NCBI GenBank assembly: GCA_002690495.1
Contig: NZEV01000023.1
Coordinates: 95,009 to 159,008, forward strand
Reading direction: 5' to 3'
Length of the DNA: 64,000 nt
From: Legionellales bacterium
Lineage (GTDB): Bacteria; Pseudomonadota; Gammaproteobacteria; Comchoanobacterales; Comchoanobacteraceae
Within the stretch, counting starts at the first letter, position 1. Each line of letters opens with the position of its first letter. Of the stretch, positions 37,877 to 44,347 are shown one piece after another. Made by a program: the position numbers and the translations under genes. Below the pieces are notes generated by a model. That model was not told the origin of the DNA. It saw nothing but the letters and a program-made list of their open reading frames with translations, and searched no databases.

Positions 37877-37905
37877 AGTATGCTTGAATCACCACCATTT
37901 CTCAA
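37877..37905 (-). promoter_or_regulatory. Promoter of phosphopantetheinyl transferase gene
   Basis: Minus strand: TTGAGA, 17-bp spacer, CATACT, then 11 nt to the ATG at 37865, predicting a leader of about 4 nt and no Shine-Dalgarno. It suggests the gene is transcribed apart from the ATP-grasp cluster upstream. Confidence 0.45.
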
Positions 37906-37991
37906 GATTAGAATCATTTAAAGAGTCCTCATGATTGTACTCTATTTAATATCATGAGCACACTGATTGAGCAATCAGTACCCTAGAAACA

Positions 37992-38759
37992 TTAAATGAC
38001 CCTGTCATCTGAAGTCTTTCGTTGGTACAAGCTATTAGGTAGCTGTGGTCTAATCGACTCAGGCAAACTTAAACCAGAATGAGATAATGGCTTTAAGGGT
38101 ATCACTGGCTTTTGATAATAAAGATCCAGCAGTACTGCCACAGCACGCGCCACAACTGACTTTGAAGGAGATCGAATAGAAATTGAATACCCCATTAACT
38201 GTAAATCGTCATCAAAAAAACACTGGCCCCATAACAACCCTAAATCATTGAAAAACGCTCGCACAGCAGGTACTAAGTGATCTAACTCAGAACAACACTC
38301 ATATGCTTGACCAAAGATACAAATAGTCTCTGAATGTTGACGAAATCGTCTAAACGGTTTTTCTAAATGCCTTACTAACCCATGTTGAAAAGCAAGCCGC
38401 CTTAATCGATGTGTATCGAAATAACTTGGTGATAACATAGCAGGTACCAATGGATTAATCACATGTCTAAATGAGATTGAAAACCAAATCATGACACTCA
38501 CCCAACTTAAACGCAGATATTCACTCTCTATATCGCGAAACATTGATGAAAGAAAATAATATGGATTCATATATAACAATTCAATATCACTGATCCCATT
38601 CACAGTCATTGAATTACTCCCCCCTATTTCACCACTGATGCTCAAATGCCGGAGGTCTTGAGTTTTAAATATTTTAACAGGTAAATGGCATTGATCCTTG
38701 ATTTTTAAAGCACACTGATATCCAAAATGATCATTGGGCTCAAGTAAAAACATAAACAT
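37992..38759 (-). CDS. Partner protein of the ATP-grasp cluster (255 aa)
   Basis: Not assigned to a named family. It starts at MFMFLLEPNDHFGYQ, where ATG overlaps the ATP-grasp TAA stop (TAATG), so translation is coupled; an in-frame ATG at 38804 is less likely. Segments such as RLSWVSVMIWF, HVINPLVPAMLSP and the late SISIRSPS strand recall the pre-ATP-grasp plus linker layout of its upstream neighbour, but no ATP-grasp motif is seen. Five Cys and a Pro-rich C-terminus are present. It is probably an accessory or second subunit of the peptide ligase; this is inference. Confidence 0.65.
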   Translation of the reverse strand: MFMFLLEPNDHFGYQCALKIKDQCHLPVKIFKTQDLRHLSISGEIGGSNSMTVNGISDIELLYMNPYYFLSSMFRDIESEYLRLSWVSVMIWFSISFRHVINPLVPAMLSPSYFDTHRLRRLAFQHGLVRHLEKPFRRFRQHSETICIFGQAYECCSELDHLVPAVRAFFNDLGLLWGQCFFDDDLQLMGYSISIRSPSKSVVARAVAVLLDLYYQKPVIPLKPLSHSGLSLPESIRPQLPNSLYQRKTSDDRVI

Positions 38760-39601
38760 TAAGGCTGTCCTTTTAAATAATCTACTAATGAGGAGCTGAT
38801 ACAAAAATGCGGTAAATTTTTTTCAAAATAAGTGTATCCAGGGGATGGGTTTGCTTCTAAAAAATAATATTTATTTTTATGAAGAATCAAATCAATTCCA
38901 CAAAATAACAAACCTATTTTTTTACAAAATTCGATCGATTGCATCATAAATGCTTCTGGTAAGTCATGGTAATCTTCAAAAGTATTACTGTCTCGATGAT
39001 AACGATAATCTAAAGAGTCAGATTGAATGGATGTTGCAAATCCTTTCTCACCACAAAGATGTAATCGAATATTCAAACCATCCAATACAGGTTGAACTTG
39101 TACGGGTTCATATAGATCAACATGTTCTTGGTGATACTGATCATTAACGACTGATCTTGCAGAGCTGACTGACTTAATAATCGAAGGGGTATTAATCCTG
39201 ACCTCTGATTGACTCAAAATCCAAGTATAGGGTACAACCCAATGATCGAAATAACTTGCCCATCTCAGTTGCAGTGGCTTTGAAAGATTACTAAATGTAT
39301 CTTGTGGACGATTTAAAACATTAGGATATCTGAAATCCATCCAATCAAATAACTGAACGAATAATTTTTGTTGTAATATCGATGCATACTCCCAAGAGAA
39401 TAATGCCCTATTAAATACCCCTGTAACTACTTGATGAGAAAATGGTGGGCATCCAGGAAAATACCAATACTCTTGATCAAAGAAGATATCATAACCGAGT
39501 TGATTGAGATTAACAAAGGCAAAATCCACCTCCATATCGACGCAGTAATTCATTAAATAACAAATGACTGGATCCTCCAAAATGCCGACCATTAATATCA
39601 T
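38759..39601 (-). CDS. ATP-grasp ligase (RimK/graspetide-synthetase-like)
   Basis: A 280-aa enzyme. The N-terminal ~110 residues form a pre-ATP-grasp-type domain ending in VLNRPQDTFSNLSKPLQLRW. The ATP-grasp part has the Lys strand IIKSVSSARSVV, then VQPVLDGLNIRLHL, and the metal site GIDLILHKNKYYFLEANPSPGY with Glu and Asn in place. Related ligases join carboxylates to amines or hydroxyls through acyl phosphates (RimK, MvdC/D, graspetide synthetases). It begins 3 nt after the small peptide gene and overlaps the partner gene by 1 nt. Confidence 0.85.
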   Translation of the reverse strand: MILMVGILEDPVICYLMNYCVDMEVDFAFVNLNQLGYDIFFDQEYWYFPGCPPFSHQVVTGVFNRALFSWEYASILQQKLFVQLFDWMDFRYPNVLNRPQDTFSNLSKPLQLRWASYFDHWVVPYTWILSQSEVRINTPSIIKSVSSARSVVNDQYHQEHVDLYEPVQVQPVLDGLNIRLHLCGEKGFATSIQSDSLDYRYHRDSNTFEDYHDLPEAFMMQSIEFCKKIGLLFCGIDLILHKNKYYFLEANPSPGYTYFEKNLPHFCISSSLVDYLKGQP

Positions 39602-39604
39602 GAA

Positions 39605-39766
39605 CTAGATCTCAAAAAAATCAGCATACACCGAAAAATGCTGCATTAAAGGTGAAATATCGTCCTTACCCTCTTTACCATCCTTACCATCTTTACTATC
39701 TTCTTTGACACACTTAGAGAGTTTTGTATCTTCTTCCGTTTGTGTATATCCAATGATGTTTGCCAT
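39605..39766 (-). CDS. Putative RiPP precursor peptide (53 aa)
   Basis: A 53-aa peptide preceded by a strong AGGAGA Shine-Dalgarno 7 nt before the ATG at 39766. The N-terminal part (MANIIGYTQTEEDTKLSKC) could be a leader. The middle, residues 21-36, is a run rich in Lys, Asp and Glu with the triplet repeat Lys-Asp/Glu-Gly (KDGKDGKEGKDD). The tail is hydrophobic (HFSVYADFFEI). Alternating Lys and Asp/Glu are what an amide-forming ATP-grasp ligase would crosslink. Position between the beta-helix gene and the ligase supports the precursor role, which is unproven. Confidence 0.65.
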   Translation of the reverse strand: MANIIGYTQTEEDTKLSKCVKEDSKDGKDGKEGKDDISPLMQHFSVYADFFEI

Positions 39767-39776
39767 ACTCTTTCTC

Positions 39777-40301
39777 CTATTTTGATGTTTCAATAATTTG
39801 ACCATTAATAACCTGTCCAGAGATAGAGGCACCACCATTGAGCTTTACTGTACCTTTATCACCTTCAAAACAAATATTCCCCTTGACGTGACTACCATTT
39901 TTCAGCCAAATCACGGGGCCCTGACCAGCATGTGACTGGATACGAATTGGGCCAACTTCTGTTTGATCTAAAAGCAATTGTTCTGCCACCACTGTCAACT
40001 GATTAAACTGTGACTGTGTCGCCTCAAGATAGCCAACTACTTTAGCAGCCCCTTTTACTAGAACCTGATTAAACTGTCCTAAACCATTTAACTCTAATGC
40101 GTTTAACTGCGAATTTCTGGCATGTGCTGTACCATTAATTTTTGTTTCCCCAATCACGGTCGTATCGTGTATATACACCATGCCAGCTACATCTAACATT
40201 TGAATCTGCCCTGGACCACAAGTTGTTGTACCAAAATGCTGCGTACACTCTCCCAGAGCCATTAATGGTAATACACTGAAAATTGTTTTCATACCTTTCA
40301 T
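39777..40301 (-). CDS. Exported bactofilin-like beta-helix protein (174 aa)
   Basis: First gene of the ATP-grasp cluster. GGAGG lies 6 nt before the ATG at 40301. The N-terminus MKGMKTIFSVLPLMALG looks like a signal peptide with cleavage near GEC-TQ; it is not a good lipobox because Glu precedes Cys. The rest is a series of short strands with a hydrophobic/Gly/Asn rhythm (YIHDTTVIGETKINGTA, LKNGSHVKGNICFEG, VKLNGGASISGQVINGQ), as in bactofilins and other right-handed beta-helices. It may be a surface scaffold or receptor for the peptide; function unknown. Confidence 0.65.
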   Translation of the reverse strand: MKGMKTIFSVLPLMALGECTQHFGTTTCGPGQIQMLDVAGMVYIHDTTVIGETKINGTAHARNSQLNALELNGLGQFNQVLVKGAAKVVGYLEATQSQFNQLTVVAEQLLLDQTEVGPIRIQSHAGQGPVIWLKNGSHVKGNICFEGDKGTVKLNGGASISGQVINGQIIETSK

Positions 40302-40379
40302 ATTTTCCTCCAAATTTAGAAATACAATACGTCAGCGCCTCATAAAAAAAAATACGGGAAATAGGCTTGCCACAAAAAT

Positions 40380-40408
40380 TTGACTCATGATTTGAACCGA
40401 GGCATGAT
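40380..40408 (+). promoter_or_regulatory. Promoter of Trm112-like/HIT genes, leaderless geometry
   Basis: TTGACT, 17-bp spacer, CATGAT, then 6 nt to the ATG at 40415. No Shine-Dalgarno. The upstream end faces the divergent ATP-grasp cluster (start 40301). Confidence 0.55.
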
Positions 40409-40414
40409 CAATAT

Positions 40415-40591
40415 ATGATTGACCAATCTTTATTATCTATTCTTGTATGTCCAATTTGCGGTAATGGGGTAAAATATCAAAAAAAAAGTGACGAACTTGA
40501 GTGTCAAGCGTGTAAAATCGCTTACCCCATAAAAGATGGCATTCCAATTATGCTCCCCGAGAAAACACGTGTACTTTCAAAAAAGGAATAA
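40415..40591 (+). CDS. Trm112/YcaR-like small zinc protein (58 aa)
   Basis: A 58-aa protein with the Trm112p-like pattern: LLSILVCPICGNGVKY, then ELECQACKIAYPIKDGIPIMLPE. Two CxxC pairs probably bind zinc. Family members stabilise methyltransferases in eukaryotes; in bacteria YcaR-type proteins sit near lipid A or LPS genes, with unknown role. It ends 3 nt before the HIT gene, so the two are co-transcribed. Confidence 0.85.
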   Translation: MIDQSLLSILVCPICGNGVKYQKKSDELECQACKIAYPIKDGIPIMLPEKTRVLSKKE

Positions 40592-40594
40592 TCG

Positions 40595-40930
40595 ATGACT
40601 GTCTTTATGAATATCATTAACAAAGAGATTCCAGCGGATATTATTTATGAAGATGATATCTGTATGGCGTTTTTGGATGTGAATCCATCAGCGCCTACCC
40701 ACGTTCTACTAATTCCCAAAAAGCCGATCAAAAAACTCTCTGACGCCTCACCAGATGATCAAGCCATATTAGGTCATTTAATGGTGAAAGTCGGTGAAAT
40801 CACCAGGAAGCTGGGGTGTGAAGATGCATTTCGAATTGTGATAAACAATGGAAAGGATGCCCAGCAAACAGTATTTCATTTACATTTACATATTTTAGCA
40901 GATAGACCCTTCCATTGGCCTCCAGGCTAA
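40595..40930 (+). CDS. HIT family nucleotide hydrolase
   Basis: A 111-aa histidine-triad protein of the HINT type: FMNIINKEIPADIIYEDD at the N-terminus, LDVNPSAPTHVLLIPKK, and the triad HLHLHILADRPFHWPPG. HINT proteins hydrolyse adenosine phosphoramidates and aminoacyl-adenylates. AAGGA precedes the ATG. Convergent with the S9 peptidase gene, 1 nt apart. Confidence 0.95.
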   Translation: MTVFMNIINKEIPADIIYEDDICMAFLDVNPSAPTHVLLIPKKPIKKLSDASPDDQAILGHLMVKVGEITRKLGCEDAFRIVINNGKDAQQTVFHLHLHILADRPFHWPPG

Positions 40931-40931
40931 A

Positions 40932-42746
40932 TTACACATCTAATATTGTGTTAAAAAAAGTGACTTCTCTTACCAACGAGTCTAATTTATGCTTTGTTTG
41001 TTTAAATCCGTGGCGCTCTCCTGCGTATTCATGATATTCATATATCAAATTTTGTTTTTTCATTGCACTGACAAGTCCTTTTGATTGACTTGGTGGCACG
41101 ACTTGATCTAAATCACCTTGAAAGAAAATGACCGGCTGTTTGAGGCGGTGAGTCAGATATTTTGGAGAACGTTCACGATAACGTTTTCGATCTTTAGGAT
41201 AAGGCCCAATGAGGTAATCTAGATAATACTTTTCAAATTTATGAGTGATTCGAATTAAATCCTCTAGATCTGTTACACCAAAGTAACTCGCTCCCACTTT
41301 AAAACAATCATGAAAAATAAGTGCGTTGAGTGTTGTCAAGCCACCTGAGCTTTTGCCTCTAATCGCACATCGATCTGGATCAACTCGCTTTTGACGCACT
41401 AGATGTTGTACTGCATGAACACAATCTTCAACATCAACAACACCCCACTGATGTTTTAATTGATTTTGATACGCTCTTCCATACCCTGTTGAACCACGAT
41501 AATTTACATCAAGTACACCATAACCAAGTGCGTTCCAAAATAAAATATTAGAGTGAAACGCCATAGTTGTGTGTGTAGTCGGGCCACCATGAGAAATGAC
41601 GATCAATGGACAGAGCTGATGCTCACCTGCTTTAGGTGGGTAATAAAAAGCATGCGATGTAGCTTTTTGAGCTGTTTCAAAGATCATATATTCGGGTATT
41701 GCAGGTGATGGACCTGTCCATAAAGCTAAATTTTGCTCAAACAACCTCTTAAAAGATCCGTCTAAAATATTTATCTGAATCAAACACTCTGGTCGATCTG
41801 AGTGAAATGCAACACAGGCAATGTGCTGATCATCTATCTCAACAATCCAAGGTCCAAAATCGACAAAAGGGATCTCATAGCTGACGAATTTATCGTCAAT
41901 GAAACGACCTAGTTGTCGTTGGTGAGGCGGACCTTCGATACCTAAAATCAAACCAGAGGAATGATATAATATTTTTTTCCCCCCAAATTGCCATCGGTCA
42001 TAACCAAAGTCTAATGTTGTAGCACCCACCAGTTGCCCTTGACAATACATTGAGGCATATCCAGATCGATCAGACGTGTACAGTAGCTGGCTTGTATTCG
42101 TCCATTCATATTGACTAATTACCTCCATAGCACCTGCATTCATACATTGTACTTGTCGAAGTCGACCATTAATCCATTGTCCTACTTGAAGCCGGCACTC
42201 ATCCCAGGGCATATCTGGGTGGCTCCAAGTTAAAAAAGCTAACTGACGCCCATCTGGGCTCACCGTTGGCGCAGCATAAAAATCTGCACCTGAAACAACT
42301 GTCTGTATTTGCTGATCTTTGATCAAAACAATACTCTGTTCAGGTTCTTGATCATGCTGATGCAACTCTTGGACCGCCAGCAACCCTTCTGCAACCTCAA
42401 ACATATCTGTAAATCGAGCATCAGTCCGTTTTGTAAACTGAAGCCAAACATTTAAGGCAGCGTCATACGCGTAAATTTGTTGATCTGAAGCATTAACAAC
42501 ATAAAGATGCCTTTGCCCAACATGAAGCTCGCCGCCACCATACTCATTGACCCGACTGCAAATATCGAATGGGACATCAATCTTGGTGATCACATGATCT
42601 TGGTAAGACATTAATGAAGAAAAAGCGGTATGATCATTTTCCTCTAACCAATATAAAACACCATCTCTAGCAGATAGTTGTCTTAGCTCGGCACCATTCA
42701 AATCCAATACTTGCTGGGCAAGCGCTATTAAGTTTAAACTCATCAT
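40932..42746 (-). CDS. S9 family prolyl oligopeptidase-like peptidase
   Basis: A 604-aa serine peptidase with an N-terminal beta-propeller (repeat pattern such as VSPDGRQLAFLTWSH, WTNTSQLLYTSDRSGYASMY) and a C-terminal alpha/beta-hydrolase domain. Catalytic residues: Ser in IRGKSSGGLTTLNAL, Asp in QGDLDQVVPP, His in GERHGF. No signal peptide, so it is cytosolic and probably trims peptides, consistent with the peptide importer in this genome. Two adjacent ATGs (42746, 42743) are possible starts. Confidence 0.9.
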   Translation of the reverse strand: MMSLNLIALAQQVLDLNGAELRQLSARDGVLYWLEENDHTAFSSLMSYQDHVITKIDVPFDICSRVNEYGGGELHVGQRHLYVVNASDQQIYAYDAALNVWLQFTKRTDARFTDMFEVAEGLLAVQELHQHDQEPEQSIVLIKDQQIQTVVSGADFYAAPTVSPDGRQLAFLTWSHPDMPWDECRLQVGQWINGRLRQVQCMNAGAMEVISQYEWTNTSQLLYTSDRSGYASMYCQGQLVGATTLDFGYDRWQFGGKKILYHSSGLILGIEGPPHQRQLGRFIDDKFVSYEIPFVDFGPWIVEIDDQHIACVAFHSDRPECLIQINILDGSFKRLFEQNLALWTGPSPAIPEYMIFETAQKATSHAFYYPPKAGEHQLCPLIVISHGGPTTHTTMAFHSNILFWNALGYGVLDVNYRGSTGYGRAYQNQLKHQWGVVDVEDCVHAVQHLVRQKRVDPDRCAIRGKSSGGLTTLNALIFHDCFKVGASYFGVTDLEDLIRITHKFEKYYLDYLIGPYPKDRKRYRERSPKYLTHRLKQPVIFFQGDLDQVVPPSQSKGLVSAMKKQNLIYEYHEYAGERHGFKQTKHKLDSLVREVTFFNTILDV

Positions 42747-42792
42747 CTTTTATTTAACAATTTAAATTGCTTTAAGTCCATCATAAAATATG

Positions 42793-42801
42793 TGCTATAA
42801 T
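42793..42801 (+). promoter_or_regulatory. Extended -10 promoter for the 37-aa protein gene
   Basis: TG-C-TATAAT, a full extended -10 element, is followed by GGAGG at 42813 and the ATG at 42825. Confidence 0.6.
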
Positions 42802-42824
42802 AAGAATAAGTTGGAGGAAATACC

Positions 42825-42938
42825 ATGCCAGATAAAGAAAAAAAAACAAATGACAATGATGTTGTAAAATATATCAAATCTTTGATTGATAAGGTAAAAA
42901 AACAGTTTGAAACTGATAAAACTAAAAAAGATAAATAA
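42825..42938 (+). CDS. Small Lys/Asp-rich protein (37 aa)
   Basis: A 37-aa, highly charged peptide (MPDKEKKTNDNDVV, then an amphipathic helix YIKSLIDKVKKQFE and a KTKKDK tail). It has a strong promoter and a GGAGG Shine-Dalgarno 7 nt before the ATG, so translation is likely although it is very short. It precedes the 453-aa orphan by 47 nt. Not recognised. It could be a regulator or a partner of the next protein. Confidence 0.55.
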   Translation: MPDKEKKTNDNDVVKYIKSLIDKVKKQFETDKTKKDK

Positions 42939-42985
42939 ATAAATTATTCATCTTTCTATTTTAGTTTTTTGCATTTGGTGTAAAT

Positions 42986-44347
42986 ATGACCAGTGATAAT
43001 AATCATCGCTACGTGTGGCACCATCAAGGAGTACCTGTAAAATCTGATGTCAGGCGTGATCAAGTTCAAAGTCACCTTGATCATATCCTGGATGAAGCAT
43101 TGTATGATAAACGTTTAGAATGCTTTCAAACACGATCTGATTTTATCAAGAATCTCATTCTGTCATGGAGCAATATTGAATCTGATCCAGAAAACCAATC
43201 AGATCCTGACTTTACTTCTAATGCTGAATACTACAATGTTCTAAACTTTTTAATTGATAAGGGTCACCAAGAATTAACCTCTTATTCTACTAGAGATCTA
43301 TCATCAGATATCAACGATTTTCTAGGATCTTCGACACTCCAAAATGAATTAAAGCGAACTGATAAGCTCATCAATTTTGCACGTCAATCTCGGCAGCTAT
43401 TCGAACTCAATGAATTAAACCGTGATATCCCAGGCATTGAAAATAAAATTAAATTAGAGTATCAAAAAAAGATCAGGAAAGATGTCAAACCGTTAGAACA
43501 AACTCGTGAACTTTGTAAACAGTGGCTAGTACAAACAAAAAAGTCTGATTTCATTCCAGAAACATTTGAGAGTCAATATTTTCGTCGACCAAAAAAAAGT
43601 ACTACTATTTTTGACACATTATTTGATATTTTAAGAAAAAATCCGAATCTTACGCTCCAGGAAAAAAGAACTCAGGTCATGAATCTAATCACCGGTATTA
43701 GCAATCATATTAAGAATATTGCTATATTCAATAAATTACTTGCAGACAATGCTAATAAGCTTAAAGAAACATTCAACAATAGTGAAAAAGCACTGTCAGA
43801 ATTTAGATCTGTCATCCAAAAAATAAAGCAGGGAAATTCTATCTCGAAATCTGAAGTCGATATCGTGAAAGAGGCTATAGGAGGGAAACTTTATTTTCAT
43901 AAATCGGGTGATTTGTATACTGTTGACGCTTTTGAAAAGCAAGAAAAAAATGATTTTTATTCCACTTATTCTAAATACTCAGGCGATCATTTAAGCGAAG
44001 ATGAATGGAATCGCTATACTCAACTTGTCTATCAAAAAGAACTCAGTATGGCACCCGAGGATGTATTAAAAAAAATAGATAAAGAAAATATTTTTATGTA
44101 CTTATGGCGCAGGTTGTCAGCACTCTTTAGTCCTGTCTCTCCAGAATTCATAAAAACAAGGTTAGACTGTTATGGGATGATATTAGATCACTTTCATAAC
44201 GAGCATCTTTGTAATAACACTGCGGCAATACCTACAGCGGCACATGAACTAGCTATCTTGCCATTAGAAAAAGAGAATGACCGAGAGGCTAAGATAAAGG
44301 GGATATTAACAAAGCTTGAAGATATTACAGTCCCTAAAAAAAATTAA
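42986..44347 (+). CDS. Hypothetical helical protein (453 aa)
   Basis: Not recognised. A 453-aa, mostly helical, hydrophilic protein with no signal peptide or membrane span; TTGGTG stands before the ATG. Helical stretches occur at ~120-185 (NELKRTDKLINFARQSRQLF) and ~225-300 (KIKQGNSISKSEVDIVKEAI). The C-terminus is charged (EKENDREAKIKGILTKLEDI). Such tails with Glu near the end recall Dot/Icm secretion signals, but this is suggestive only. Convergent with polA, with no gap. Confidence 0.7.
   Translation: MTSDNNHRYVWHHQGVPVKSDVRRDQVQSHLDHILDEALYDKRLECFQTRSDFIKNLILSWSNIESDPENQSDPDFTSNAEYYNVLNFLIDKGHQELTSYSTRDLSSDINDFLGSSTLQNELKRTDKLINFARQSRQLFELNELNRDIPGIENKIKLEYQKKIRKDVKPLEQTRELCKQWLVQTKKSDFIPETFESQYFRRPKKSTTIFDTLFDILRKNPNLTLQEKRTQVMNLITGISNHIKNIAIFNKLLADNANKLKETFNNSEKALSEFRSVIQKIKQGNSISKSEVDIVKEAIGGKLYFHKSGDLYTVDAFEKQEKNDFYSTYSKYSGDHLSEDEWNRYTQLVYQKELSMAPEDVLKKIDKENIFMYLWRRLSALFSPVSPEFIKTRLDCYGMILDHFHNEHLCNNTAAIPTAAHELAILPLEKENDREAKIKGILTKLEDITVPKKN

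Noticed and set aside
37320..40301. NRPS/PKS natural-product cluster because of the phosphopantetheinyl transferase
   Set aside because: No carrier-protein, adenylation or ketosynthase domain is present nearby; the ATP-grasp genes point to peptide modification, and the transferase appears to have its own promoter.
36035..40414. Integrated mobile element at the tRNA
   Set aside because: No integrase, transposase or obvious duplicate of the tRNA 3' end was found; called only an accessory stretch.
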